From contig JAFFJZ010000074.1 in assembly GCA_018340375.1 (NCBI GenBank), positions 62,001-126,000 on the forward strand: DNA of 64,000 nucleotides, read 5' to 3'. This stretch comes from Gonatopus flavifemur. Its lineage: Eukaryota > Arthropoda > Insecta > Hymenoptera > Dryinidae. The number at the start of each line of letters is the position of its first letter. Position 1 is the first letter of the stretch. The notes beneath the pieces were generated by a model, which had not been told where the DNA came from, did not search any database, and saw only the letters and a list, made by a program, of their open reading frames with translations. Made by a program: the position numbers and the translations under genes. Positions 10,540 through 22,329 of the stretch are shown one piece after another.

Positions 10540-13190
10540 TGTCTGAAACATTGAATTCTTGTTGAACCTTATATGAATTCATTAGCTCGAAAAGAATTTT
10601 TGAAGAATTCTATTCCTGTTCTGAAAAAAGAATTCTTCGTATGTTGTCTGGGCCTTTATGTAAAGTTTAATCCTGGTCATAGATTCCATGATTATCACTT
10701 TGGAATGATTTCTACATCAAATTTGATCCAAATTCTGATGAAAATTGTCATGATATGCAAATGCGTGTAACAATTGCTTTTCAATTTTGTGCATGGAATT
10801 CAAAAATTTTTCCAACGAAAAAGGTCGATCTATGAGAATGGCCTAAGCTCTAGCATTCTCTAAGCCTCACCAGGCGCTCCCAAGTAACTTTGCAGTTACC
10901 AAAATTTCGATTTTTTTCGCGCATGTTGAAACAAATGAGGCATTAAAACGTTTCAATTACCGCTCTTTTCACACTTGAACACTGTTTTGGTTACCTTTTC
11001 GTGTCGTTCTGAACACACCATTTTCACCCAGGTATCTTGCAAGTAAGACTTTTTCAAAAATACCTGATAGATTTCTAAAACATGTCTTATGTAACGCAAC
11101 CAGCACACTTAAGGAACACCGGTTCCATTCGAGAATAACATAGTTTTCAGATCGATCTAATTGTGTTGCATACACTGAGAGAAATTTATCAGCAAGAATG
11201 ACTGATTCTTGTGATCAAATGGGGGATATATTAGACATGAGATCACAAATTGATGGGAAATCCCAGCAATTTTTCATTATGTTATTTTAATCCCAAAAAT
11301 TGTTATTCTATCTGAAATTTTGATTCTGTTGGAAATTTTTGAATGCAAAGTCACTTATGGAAATGTATTCGCAAAAACGAACGCAAAGAAATTGAATGGC
11401 TGTGGCAGCTACTCACTTCTTCAGTTCTCTTGATTTCATTGCTATGGCTAAAATAATTACACCTACAGCTATTTCTTGGTTACTACAGTGAAAAATCGTA
11501 GCTGTGACTGCATAGGTTTTCTGATAGATATGAAATTTTTGCTGTGGAAGCTACATTTCTTGCTTTTGACGCTAAGTGAGTAGCTGTGACAGCTGAAAAG
11601 TAGCCCAGATTGTTGATTGTCAGTTAACCAAATAATGACTAATTATTTTCTCTTTGTGCGATGCAACAAAACATTCAGTATCTTTCTAACTACACGGAAA
11701 AAAATTCTGGGACAGGGACAAAATTGTGTTATCTTTCAGAAAAAATTGTAGTAATTCCAACTGAATTGGAGTGGATTTGATGGCAATTGCAGTAAAGTAT
11801 ACTCCAAAATTGTCCCAATCCCAAATTTCATACCAAATTGTGGTAAATATGACAAGTAATTTTTTTGCCTGTATGAAATTTAGTGGTACTGTTTGTTACA
11901 AAATTCAATACCGATTTTTGTATAAATTTTCGTCATATCCCTACGATTGTAATGATCCACAGGAACTATTTCCTTGGCTTGGAATCATTCATCATGTATA
12001 ATTACATGGATACATACCATAGTGAAGTGTGAAATTGTAAGGAACTTATAGAATATATTATTGAATTGTGGTCGCTACCGAGATTGATGCAGATTTTGCA
12101 AACTCAATCAGAAGCTAAAGGACATCATACTATTATGGTATTAAAGTATGCAAAATTCGTGATTATTGAAAATCTGTAATTATTGAACATTCATCCCATT
12201 CTCTGTGAAAAATTTTCTGAAATTCATCATTTCGTCACGGGCTCCCAAGAGCGAAGGGACCCCGGCGATCGCCGGGTAGCCGGGCGGGCCAGTCCGACAC
12301 TGTTTCTATCCCTATCCGTTGCGCATGTTTTCGTATGGTGTGAAATGTATCTACATTTTTTGAGATGACTGTTGAACTCCGACCGGCGGCAGAGGGAATG
12401 ATGAGGAGGGAAAGAACAGAAACAAGGAGTCGTCCCCTAGCTTGCGCCGAACTATTGGCAAATCATTTGAATTCATCTCAAATCCTCCGAATTTCCAAAT
12501 TTGATAAGCCAATAGCACATCGAATCTCTCGAATTAAGGATTAATCAAGTCAACTCTGTTCATGAAATTGTTTGATTCTCCCTCGGCCGGACTTGAATAA
12601 CCATCACCATGGGCTAACGTCCTGTGATTCTCAGGGCGGAATTACTAAGCGACCATCAGGGGCCCACATCATCTGGGAGCAGTTTCGTTGAATGTTCTTT
12701 TTGATATTTCAATTTTCTTGAATCCCACTTGGTTTCCAAATCGAATGGATTCTTTCGCTGCATGTACATTGAATCTGTTGATGTGTGCTGAACCGGACGT
12801 CATAGTACGCTTTGGCATCAGCAGGCATACCCATCACGGTCAGATCTGATAGGTTTCCAGACCTGCCACATTATCTCAGCTAGAGCTATACGATGGCCGT
12901 TGAATGGTTCGGCGCATGAGGGGCCTTCCCAAAAGATTGGCACCTCGCCACCCTTTTTTCTCGCGGAACCGACATACCCCTCAGAAAAAAAATTTTTAAG
13001 TTCGGGACGGTCGTCCTGAGCTGTGCTCGTGAACGGGGGAGTCCATTCAAAGATGGAAGGGGGAAAAAACATTGCGCTCTGCGAATTGCTCAACTTATAC
13101 GATCCGATGTCTGCGCTTCCAGAGTATCGAGGCCAAACCCGTTGCGAATGCAGAAAGATCGCCAAATGTTATATGAGATCTAGTTTTACT
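10540..13190. other. No recognised gene; possible small inverted-repeat element
   Basis: No protein was recognised. At 11,164-11,190 and 11,641-11,668 there is a weak inverted pair (TGTTGCAT ... GAGAAA against TTTCTC ... ATGCAACA) about 500 bases apart. Between them the phrase AGCTGTGxCAGCT recurs. A GC-rich patch at 12,235-12,300 and the sequence from 12,800 to 13,190, just before the gag frame, may belong to the errantivirus-like element's LTR or leader. I could not define an LTR boundary or a primer-binding site. Confidence 0.35.
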
Positions 13191-13246
13191 GTGTGCATGC
13201 GCCGACAAGCGTAGTCTGCCTTCTATCCAGGAACCATCCACCCAAC

Positions 13247-14420
13247 ATGGATAACGGCGATGGCCAAGATTCAGACCAATCGCTTGTGGGGGCCGTTAGC
13301 TCCCTGACCGAATACCTGGAGGTGCAATCGGCCTCCATGCACATCTCCTCTTACGATGGGCGAGATCTCCATTTGAGCATTTTCGTCCAGGATGTGGAGA
13401 ATAGCCACTTCCAAATTCTCGCCAGATGCGAGCACTCTTTCGTTGAGAGCGTACTCACCAAACTGACTGGTGATGCGCGTTGAGGTGTAGCTGTCTGGAG
13501 TTCCGAAACGCGAACTCCTTGATCAAACATTTGGAATTTGAATCCGTTCCACATCGGGATTTTGATTATTTTCACTCGGAGCTGGATAATTTGAGGATTG
13601 GCCACGACGAAACCGTGTCTGGATATTCAGCCCGAGCAAATCATTTAGTGCGCGGAGCATTGACTGCGCTGAGGGACATTGGCGTTGATCCCTCGGTCAC
13701 TGGTCGGGCCAACGCCCCGGGTGTGAACGCGAAGAGGATCCTGAACACAACCGCTCTCAGATCCTACCTGCACCAGGGACCGCACGAACTAGAATCTCGC
13801 GTTACTCCTACTAGGCCCCGAAGGTTGGAGGATGCGATAAAAATTGCTGGAGAGGTCAAATTCGGACTGCAGAGTAGGGTGCGATCCCGTGGAGTCCGAC
13901 GCAACGAATTAACGGACAACGGGAGAGCCCATCGTTCCTTTTACGCGGCTGGTCATGAGTTCTAATCGTCTCGCTATCCAGAGCCGCGCTCCGAGTTCGA
14001 TTATTATAGGCCTCCGGTCTCCTTTTATGATGGGCCTCACTCAGCTTCTCCCTATCGCTCTGATGGCCGAAATTATGGACTAGGTCCGTCAGACCGTCGT
14101 CAAGACCCGGGAGTCTATTGTGCTGAGACCGGGAGTCCGTCTCCTCATCCTTGGGACTTAGGGCTTCCTTCCTCAGGACCATCTCATCGACCCCAAGGGC
14201 AATACGGTCAATCCTATAAGTCGCCGGATCGACCGGTATACTTACTCGCCCCGCCAACGAGTTCCGCTGTTACCAGTGCGGAGAACCGGATTATTTCGCC
14301 TCTGCGCATGCAGATCGACAATCCTATCCCATTCGTTCTGCTTCACCCGGTCCGCGATCTCCTAGGGGAGTAGGCCCCTCCGAAAAAAAGACCCCTCCGA
14401 ACTCCCAGGGAGCCCGATTG
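13247..14420 (+). pseudogene. gag: gag of the errantivirus-like element
   Basis: The frame opens at ATG 13,247 (MDNGDGQDSDQ). It contains LHLSIFVQDVENS and a helical segment ending TKLTGDAR, then stops at 13,481-13,483. It resumes in another frame (REFRNANSLIKHLEFE-like block, then DYFHSELDNLRIGHDETV and YSARANHLVRG) typical of gypsy capsid regions, where the DYF...E..NL.Q...E.V..Y block is conserved. A second stop (TAA, 13,963-13,965) is followed in frame by a proline/serine-rich tail. A degenerate CCHC zinc knuckle (CYQCGEPDYF, near 14,271) is in a third frame; its third and fourth ligands appear substituted. Non-functional. Confidence 0.7.
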
Positions 14421-14428
14421 ACAGGCGC

Positions 14429-14790
14429 TTGATCGAGCAGTCCCATGCTGGAACAGCGCTTAAGGAATGTGAGGTTCAGCGAAGCCTGAGGGTTGTATGG
14501 TGGACCAAACCATCGGACAGTCCTCCTTCTATTAATTTGCGTACTCCTCAATTGAAAGCGGACGGAGGACGATTTTTGATCGACACGGGCTCTGAAGTGG
14601 ACCTCATCGAGGCTCTTGCCCTCCAGCCCCGTGTTCCAGTGGACACGCTTGCAATCCTCCGCATTGCAGGAATCAGTCAGATGAATCTACGACGTTAGGA
14701 ACAGCCGAGGTTAATATTTTCGATACTCCCGTGACTTTTCATGTCGCGGACTGCTCACTGCCGTACGATGGAATCTTGGGTTTCTGAGGC
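14429..14790 (+). pseudogene. Retroviral-type aspartic protease remnant
   Basis: The active-site loop FLIDTGSEVDLI is intact near 14,570-14,605. It is followed after a frame change by TPVTFHVADCSLPYDGILGF, the flap-to-C-terminal portion that ends in the hydrophobic-Asp-Gly-Ile-Leu-Gly motif of gypsy proteases, where a TGA follows. Upstream of the active site is an S/P-rich linker from gag. The frame change lies near 14,695. Downstream, 14,830-15,330 is a poorly conserved protease-RT linker that remains open for 98 codons (14,851-15,147). Confidence 0.7.
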
Positions 14791-15329
14791 TCTGAGACCG
14801 AGGATCTGAGGCTCGAGGAGACCGAGATGCCCTTCCATCACAATACGTGAGTGACTCAGAGTAGGCCAATTCGCCCTATTCTGTTCAGGGGTTGCCATAA
14901 TGAATCAGTGAATGGCGACGCTGCCTTGGTTTGTTCAACCCAAGAGATGGAAGAGACCGTTCCAGCACTGCAAAACCAACTTTTCAGCAAGCCCTTGACA
15001 ATCAGAGCCAGAACAAGGCAAGTTGTATCTGCTCCATTGGAAGATTGCTCCTTGACGGAAGGATACCTCCCCGAAGTGGATTTAGGTGATCACTCGGACC
15101 TGGGGAATGCAGCAGTCCGAATCACGGTGGCGTTTGCCACGTACTAGCTATGAACAATAGCGAGAGAGACATGGGAACAGAGACTCCTCCCAAGAATCGA
15201 TCCCCCACGATACAGTCCGTCAAAATTTTCGCGAAACTCCTCCGCTCTCACCCACGGGACGAGTTGAGAGAATTAAGGAGTTCACAAGATTCTCGAGGAG
15301 CATTCGGTACCTGCTGGTGATCCGTTCCA

Positions 15330-15751
15330 AGCCACATCGTACACTCAACATAATATCCCTACTACCGCTCAGATGTCCACCCACACCCGCCAGTATAGGT
15401 ACCCTTGTGTAGATGAGCAAGAGATCTGAAATCAAGTCTCAGAACTGTGAGCCGATAAGGTAATCCAACCCTCGAGTTTGCCATATAATTCGCCCCTGTG
15501 GATTGTGCCCAAAAAGGCAGATTCGGAGGGAAATCCATGATGGCAGATGGTGACGGATTCCCGCGCACTCAACGAGGAAACAGTAGGAGAAGCGTACCCC
15601 CTCCCAAAAATATCGTCGATATCCCTGACGAATTGGGCGAGGCGAAGTACTCCTCTGTTTCCGACTTGACTAGCGGAATCCACCAAATTAAGATGGAACC
15701 CGACGATAGGCTCAAAACCGCTTTTTCCACTTCTCGCGGGCACTATGATTA
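15330..15751 (+). pseudogene. pol: Reverse transcriptase, N-terminal part
   Basis: The region contains QYRYPCVDEQEI, then PYNSPLWIVPKKADSEGNP, then WQMVTDSRALNEETVGEAYP and SVSDLTSGIHQIKMEPDDR. These are the standard fingers/palm landmarks, including the first catalytic Asp in SVSDLTSG. At least three in-frame stops (for example a TGA after SEGNP near 15,537) and frame changes break it. The gene is cut at 15,751 by an insertion, and the palm resumes at 17,345. Confidence 0.85.
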
Positions 15752-17340
15752 TGTCACGTCCCGCAATTTTCCGCCCCTCTACGTTGAATTTTTTTTCAAT
15801 GCAGCGTCGCGGGGTGGATCGCGCGACATCTGCTCGCCCCATCGTCCGACCATCCTCGCGACACTTCGTCTATTCCTTTTACTCCCCCTCATCTCCTCTC
15901 GCCCCTTCACCCTTTCCTCCTTCTCTCACTTACCTCCCCTTCTCTACATCGTGGTGACGCTCACGTGCACGTGTAAGTGCACCGTATCCAGACATGCGCA
16001 CGGAGTAGAGGAATTTCTTTCTCTATCCCTCTCCACTCACACACTCCTACGCATTGCGGCTTGGAGTCTCACGCATACACGATTATACGTGTATGCAGGC
16101 GGCTTTTCGTTGCAGGCGTTGCGAGTGTACTATGTTCCTTTCCGTTCCTCGCCCTTTTCTTCCGACACCTCCTTGTAACAGCGTTGTCGAGAAGTGATCT
16201 CGGGAAAGGTTGCCAAGAATTTCCCGTGGTCCATTCCTATTATAACATGCAACTCTGAAATTATATTCCTACCTCCGTGTCCTCTATGAATAGCGTATAT
16301 TGTTCTCAGTGGCCAAACACGTGCATTGTCGATGCTGAGGCCAGCGTAAAATCTGTCCTCGGCAGTGATAAGCCACGTGTTGCACTGGGCGCCGAAACCC
16401 AACACCGGATTCCTACGAAATTCGGCGTTGGGTTGAAGTGCTGACCACGCCGGGAAAAATATTCCTCCCACCTTCTTTATTTCATCATTTTTGCCACCCC
16501 CTCCAGGCCCCGAGATCGTCACTCGACAACGCCCTGCAGTCCAGTTCTTGCTCGACTTTGAAACGTACGCGTTTTTCCCGAAAGTAAGTTCGTGGTTGCG
16601 CCTCTCTCTTCAAAGAGTTCCATTCGCCCACGAGCCGCGGAGGCCCGAAGGTTTCAACAGGAGTCTATGTTTTCTCCCAGCTGGATAAACAAGAAACTTG
16701 TCCCTCGCATCCATTCCCCAAGCCTTGGAGGGATGAAATTTTCCGCAGGAAGATTCCGGGCCCTTCCGCTTGCGGAATAGATGTGGAAACGAAGCTCTCC
16801 TCTGGCATATCGGGGTTTTTTGGCTCCCGGGATCCTCCTTAGAGAGATAGAGAGAGAACCGAGAGATTCAGTTTCGCGAGTGAATTCATTCCATAGTGCA
16901 CCCGAAACGGTTTTACTTCACCTTTCTTTTCTTGGGGTTCACCCAAAACAAAGAAATTTTCCTCCGGTGGAGTGGAAACTTCTGGAAATTCGAACTCAAA
17001 CCGTGTATTCTGCATCAGTCTCTTCCTTCCCTTGGGATTATCATCATCCTCGAAACTTTGGAAAGTCAAAATCTCATCTTTTCCGCATGCTGGCTTCTCT
17101 GTCTCCGTCTCTTTTGCTTTTCCCTTTTTCCTCCCGTCGCACACGCCCAAGCTCTCTCATTATGTTCTAATATGTATAAATAGTATATGTATGTATCGTC
17201 AATGAGGGTTAAATAAAAGGAACATCGAATTGTCATAATTGTGTACAGCGTTTCATCGAACACCTCTGAACCCCAAAACCTTCACATAGGTTAGACGGTC
17301 GTGACTAGGAAATCCCCTAACCGTGATCACGTCGTAACAA
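15752..17340. mobile_element. LTR-like insertion (solo LTR?) inside RT
   Basis: About 1.59 kb of non-coding DNA separates the two halves of RT. It starts TGTCACGTCCCGC and ends CGTCGTAACA, the TG...CA form of an LTR. Near its 3' end are TATAAAT (17,175) and AATAAA (17,212), as an LTR promoter and polyadenylation signal would be. A GTCC tetranucleotide occurs at 15,758 and again at 17,341 and could be a short target duplication under an alternative boundary. A 12-bp stem (ACCCAACACCG against CGGCGTTGGGT) lies at 16,397-16,437. I see no gag or pol in it, hence solo LTR rather than full element. The open frames inside it are short and pyrimidine-rich. Confidence 0.6.
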
Positions 17341-17344
17341 GTCC

Positions 17345-18215
17345 GTGCGGATACCTTTCGGGCTGAGAACTGCCCCAGTCATCTCTCAGCATCTCATGGA
17401 GGGTGTCCTCACCGGGTTGCAAGGAGCTGATTTATTTGTATATCTGGACGACATCGTCATATTCACCAAAGACCTCCACGAGCTTGGCAATCGTCTAGAG
17501 GGATTGATGAAACGTTTATCACAAGCCCAACTCTTGCTGCAGACAGAGAACTGTTGATTTTTGGGACGTCAAGTCGCTCATTCAGGCCTCGTCATTACTA
17601 ACGAAGGTGTACGGCCTGATCCCAGTAAGATGGATGCAGTTATGAATTCCCCAATACCTCGTTCTGAGCCAAATATCCGCCAATTCCTCGGCCTCATGGG
17701 GTATCATCGGGGCTTTATCAAAGATCACTTGGAAACAGCGGAGCCTCTGTTCAACCTTCTCAAGCAAACAGTGAAGTCTGTTCGGGAAACTAAACAACAA
17801 ACCAGCTTCGAAGATCCTAAGAAGGCACTCTGCACTAAGCCGATACTACAATGCCCGAATTTCGAGAGGCCATTCATTTTGACAACAGATGCCTCCAATG
17901 AAGCAATTGGTGACATTTTTAGTCAGGGTGAGTTAGGCCAAGATCTCCCGATTGCCTATAATTCTAGAGTACTTCAGCCGCAGAACTTGACTATTCTACA
18001 ATGAAGGAGTGTCTCGTGATAGTCTTCGGAGTACGACACTTCCGGCCATACTCATAGGGACTTGAATCCACGATCGTGACTGATCACAACCCTTTGGTTT
18101 GGTTACACTCGGTCTCTGACCCTAGTCCTCACCTAATGAGATGGCAAATTAGGCTCGCTGACTACCATCATAAGTCGTCTATCAGCCGGGCGAAATGAAT
18201 AAAAATGCTCATGCC
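17345..18215 (+). pseudogene. pol: Reverse transcriptase C-terminal part and RNase H
   Basis: RT resumes with RIPFGLRTAPVISQHLMEG and carries the intact catalytic motif FVYLDDIVIFTKD (17,435-17,475). A stop follows TENC (17,555). The thumb/connection carries RQFLGLMGYHRGFIKDH and PLFNLLKQ. RNase H begins ILTTDASNEAIG, with its first catalytic Asp present, and continues after a frame change with KECLVIVFGVRHFRPY and TIVTDHNPLVWL (18,075-18,105). The end is the usual HxxG...N..AHALSRNP-type tail (GEMNKNAHALSRNP, 18,188-18,230). Catalytic residues are largely present but the frame is lost in at least three places. Confidence 0.85.
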
Positions 18216-18219
18216 CTTT

Positions 18220-19370
18220 CTAGAAATCCGGCGAAATCTCAGGCCACTACTTGGATTTTCCTTATCACGCCGAACGATTCGGGAACGCTGGCAGTTGGGG
18301 AAACGAAATCGCTGCCAGAGTCGAATGCCAGCATCAAAATCCTCCGGCAGTTGTCCCGGCTGAAGAACAAACAACTCCGCGCTGATCAGTTCAACCTCCT
18401 CTCAGCGATAGGAGTTTCCCCAGTGAGGGAAGAGTAAGCCTCCCCCCATCACTCTCCGATTCGAGCGAGGAATCAGAGCACGAGGATAATGACCCGGAAC
18501 CAGCCGGGGTACTCTTATCTCTTGATGGCTCCGCTTTAGATGTAAGCTCTTCTGACGAATTCGAATCGAACCTGGAATCCCAGCCGGAGTCGACAGATGA
18601 ATCCCCAATACGTCGCTCGGAGAACGATCGGACCGTCATACTCCCATCTAGCAGCGACTTCGATGACTCCGCAGATAATACTGTCGAAACTTTTACTGAT
18701 GCGCGTCAATCCATCATTCCGGGATCCAGGACCGCTCGCAGGTATTCGTTCCTTCATCCCTAATGAGACTCCAAATTAACCCGTCGTAAGTTCGACTTCG
18801 CGTCCCGCACTGCGTCGACTTCAACCCATAATTAGGCAACTAAACGAAACTGAAGCGTCTAGTTCGGATGTCTCCACTCAAATTTTCGATGATAAACCCT
18901 TCGATCCTTCAGTGTTACATCCATCACTAGGAAGAAGGGGGGCCCTCGTTGAGAATGCCAGGAACGTGAACATCTCTGAAGAAATTCTGGAAGCTAAGAA
19001 GGGTAATCATGCGCACTTCCTTGCCGTCGACTGTCATACTTTGTCGAGCAGTTCCGAAGCGTTAACTAATTTTTGACTGATTGGCACTCCCGAGCTCCCA
19101 CAGCGCAAGCTCATTGTAGGCCTAATTCTAGTGTCCGAACATAGGGGAACCCGCGTCTTCACCATGTTCCATAGAACCGCGAGCTACAGTACACCCGAGA
19201 TTGCCGATGCGCTGTCGTGTTTGAACATTTTGAAGGAATTTATGGAATCAACAGGGGTGACGTCGCTGAGACTATCAGGCTCACAGAATAGCGCGTGGAA
19301 ATTCGCGAAGAACTTCCTCAGAAGTTCTTCGAATAATGCTTTCAAGCATAGCGGAATGTCTATAACGCTA
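18220..19370 (+). pseudogene. pol: Acidic Ser-rich pol linker between RNase H and integrase
   Basis: Between RNase H and the integrase zinc domain lie about 380 codons. The first 70 are an ordinary linker. From about 18,430 a different frame reads a strongly acidic, serine-rich stretch (SLSDSSEESEHEDNDPEPAG, later SSDEFESNLESQPESTDES) up to a stop near 18,760. The last part (EHRGTRVFTMFHRTAS, IADALSCLNILKEFMESTG) matches the conserved pre-integrase region of insect gypsy pol proteins. The acidic insert is longer than I expect for this family. Confidence 0.55.
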
Positions 19371-19374
19371 TCCT

Positions 19375-19782
19375 GAGGTGAAATCATCACGCCACTCGAA
19401 GGAGAGAGACATCGATTGATAGGAGAAAGTCATGCTGGTCTCACGGGCAGTCATAAAGGCGTAACTAAGACTCATACAAGGTTATGAGAGCGTTCCCACT
19501 CACTCAGAATGCGAGAAGACATACGGACGTTCATAAAAACTTGTCCTATCTGTCAGCTCCAGAAGTTAGAGAGGATGAGAACTTGACAACCTATGGTGTT
19601 GAGCGACACCCCACCGTTTCATAGGAGAGCTTGAGATACCGTGGGGCCTCTCCACGTCACGACCACGGATAACTGCCATATAGTAACTATACGGGACCTA
19701 TTAACCAAATACTGCGTGGCTGTCCCTGTCCAGGATATAAGGTCCACCACGATTGCTAACGCCTTCCCCGGAATTTTATATC
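19375..19782 (+). pseudogene. pol: Integrase zinc domain and start of core
   Basis: After GEIITPLEGERHRL comes the HHCC domain: HRLIGESHAGLTGSHKGVTKT, then an ERSHSLRMREDIRTFIKTC block ending CPICQLQKL. The core follows with DTVGPLHVTTTDN, which contains the first catalytic Asp, and TIRDLLTKYCVAVPV. Stops interrupt the frame near 19,486 and 19,622. The core is cut at about 19,782 by a second insertion, exactly before where the second catalytic Asp would be read. Confidence 0.8.
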
Positions 19783-21715
19783 TGTATACAGTAGCTCCCG
19801 CGTAATATTGACAGATCGTAAGACGTCTTCCGTGATACGGCGGTCTGCTGAAAATCGTCACGATCAACAAACTCAAAAATATAACGCGACAAGGCTTCTC
19901 TCTCTTCCCTCCCGGGATGACAGTTTATTGGAATTATGATATGTATGACTAATACCGAGCTACACTGTTCAGTACGAGAGTCGCCATCTACCACCATCAC
20001 TACCACGTATCAAACAACCGAATATTTGTACGGCGATATCAATCATCGACCGTGGATCTACCGCCTGCAAGTTCCAAGGACTATGGTGTAAGAGGCACCT
20101 GCGATCGTTATTATCATGGACAGCGGGCTCCACCTGGGGGAACTTTTCTTGGTCATCTACATAGCAGCAACGGGAGTTGTTGCATCATATCGCCTAACTC
20201 ACAAGGGACCACTCCAAGACCACCGCGCCGTACCGCTTGGAGGGGTTACCGAAGTCTCGCGCGGCCGCTGGAAGCCGCCTCACATCAGAGTTGTCTTTCC
20301 GTCCGACGGGAGGGTATTGTTCTGTCCGAACCCGGAATTTGTTATGATTTCACAATTCAAGTTTGTATACAAAACGAAGAAAAAGGATTGTAAAAGATCA
20401 TATCTATAATTCTATATTTCTAAAACGAAGACCCTCGACTATTCAACTGCATGCATGAGATAATCCTCAACTGGTAAATTGCAGGTAGTGGATAATATAC
20501 AATAATACCGGCCCGCAGGTCAAAAACACCCATATCTTAATCCTTTATTTTCTCTTAGCGGTAGTTCGGCAATGGACACCTTTCCCCTCTCGTCGATTGA
20601 CCTTTCATTCCTTGTCATGGTGGAAGGAGGTGATGGGACTCTCGTGATCTAATCAGTCTGTCGACGTCCCACGACCGGTCCTCTCCGATTCCATTTTTCC
20701 TCCTGAATCCTGAACCCTCATCAATCATTCAGAAAATCAATTTCAATCAAAATCGAGTACACGAACTCACAATCATCACGATAAATACGAGTTACGCTCG
20801 CAACACAAAAAACACGAGTTACGCTTGCAGCACAAATGCACACGAGAAACACGAATATGCGCTCGCCGCAAGCATAATACCGATTAGGAATTTAATACGA
20901 TCAAAATGAGTTACGCTCACAATTCGAATAAATAGTCGAGGTCTCGTCTAATACAATATTTATGTATGTATAATTCATCTTTGTAAAGAACCACTTCGTG
21001 GGGGTTTTATGCCTACAGGCCTTCCCCCACTGAGCCAATAAACATTTTATCAGTGGCTCATACATTGTTGAGTTGACTATTTGTCTTATATAACAGATAC
21101 CCGACCTTAGTTCCCCCTCCTAACTTCCCCCACCTTAACGAAACAACGCATCGTGAACCCACCAACGGGTCCGTCGACAATACAGGTATCGGGTTGGTAT
21201 ATATGGATATCGCTCTGAAGGCTCTTCGGTTTTGTTCTTTGGTAAGTGATGTATCGACCCCAGCGTTGCTGGGGTATTGGCAATTAGTACTCAGAATTGT
21301 ATCGAATCTTCCGTGTGTCCTGGGGTGGATTTATCAAGTTCCGATTCACTTGTAAAGATTGAGTCCCTCTCTATACAGAGAGCGTTTATAATGATGGAAT
21401 GAACCAAAAGTTTATGTAATTTCATGTGTTGTTCCTCCGTCTCTCGGCGACGAGATCTCGGGAATCCACGCGGCCTCCAGGGTCTATAGCTGTCACCGGG
21501 GTTACCGCTGAAAGGAGAGAGAGAACGAGCGATTGCCGCTACGTTAGTTCTATCTTGTCGTCAGAAAGGTGAGTCCAAGGGAATGTGATACGTTGGTGTC
21601 GTGAATTTTGAGCTGGACTCTCCCTGTCCACGTGTGAGCTCGTGGTTTCCTCCCCGTCATTAACGGGGCCATCGATGCCTCTCTTCCTTTTCTTTCCGAT
21701 TTCGGATTGACGACG
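19783..21715. mobile_element. Second LTR-like insertion, inside integrase
   Basis: About 1.9 kb of non-coding DNA splits the integrase core. It begins TGTATACAGTAGCTCCCGC, a plausible LTR start. An AATAAA lies at 21,038-21,043, and a possible LTR end (TTATATAACA) comes shortly after, near 21,096. The remaining 600 bases to 21,715 contain a TTTGGTAAGTGATG donor-like site (21,240) and would fit a leader. The right boundary is unclear. The integrase residues around the second catalytic Asp appear to be missing, so a deletion may have accompanied the insertion. No coding domain was recognised. Confidence 0.5.
20755..20935. repeat. Short tandem repeat, ACGAGTTACGCTCGCA unit
   Basis: Inside the second LTR-like insertion the phrase CGAGTTACGCTCGCAACACA or a close variant recurs at least four times (near 20,787, 20,814, 20,850 and 20,908), mixed with AACACGAATATGCGCTCGC. 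The spacing is irregular, about 30-60 bases. Such repeats are common inside insect LTRs. Confidence 0.55.
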
Positions 21716-22310
21716 TAAGAGTGAATAAGATGCTACACAAACTGACTGGAATATTTGGAATTTTACACATCACTACTTCCGGATATTATCCTCAAGCTAA
21801 CGATCCACTCGAGCGTAGCCATGTCATGCTCGGTAATCATCTACGGTTGTTTGTGGACGAATGCCACGATTGGGACGATCTGGTTCCCTACGCGATATTC
21901 TCTCACAACACCGCCGTACAAGAGGAAACTAAGTCCACGCCATATGAACTCGTATTCGGTCAGGTCACTCATTCACCCCTCTCTCCCGGATGCCACAGTT
22001 CAGAAACCTATGGGTCCTCCCCCTTGGCATTGATAACGAGAATGAATGAAACTCGCGAGATTGCTTGAGCCAACATCCACGGCGTGAAACAAAGATTGGA
22101 TAGATATAACCATAGGCACATAAATCCTCGTGAATTTCTCGCCGGTGACCTGGGTTATGTATTAGGAGAACTCGAGCGTGGGAAACTGGGAAGTTCCTAC
22201 ATTGGCCCATACGCAATTATTTGACTCACGGACCGAAATAACGCCGTAATCGGAATTCCATGTGGGAAACAGATCATCAAAAGTGTAAATAAACTGAGGC
22301 CAGCGTATTG
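21716..22310 (+). pseudogene. pol: Integrase C-terminal part
   Basis: The core resumes with NKMLHKLTGIFGILHITTSG and YYPQANDPLERSHVMLG, which holds the catalytic Glu, then HDWDDLVPYAIFSHNTAVQ and STPYELVFGQ. After a frame change near 21,985 and a TGA near 22,068 the C-terminal domain is still readable: GVKQRLDRYNHRH, LAGDLGYVLGELERGKL and YIGPYAII, ending near 22,308. This is the usual C-terminal integrase fold of gypsy elements. Confidence 0.85.
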
Positions 22311-22329
22311 ATATTGTAATTCACTTCCG

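Noticed and set aside
12240..12300. GC-rich patch that looked rRNA-like
   Set aside because: It is too short, with no matching flanks; I could not place it in any rRNA.
15498..17205. Several 90-226-codon plus-strand frames
   Set aside because: The start of the 226-codon frame is part RT in the wrong frame; the rest is the pyrimidine-rich LTR-like insert.
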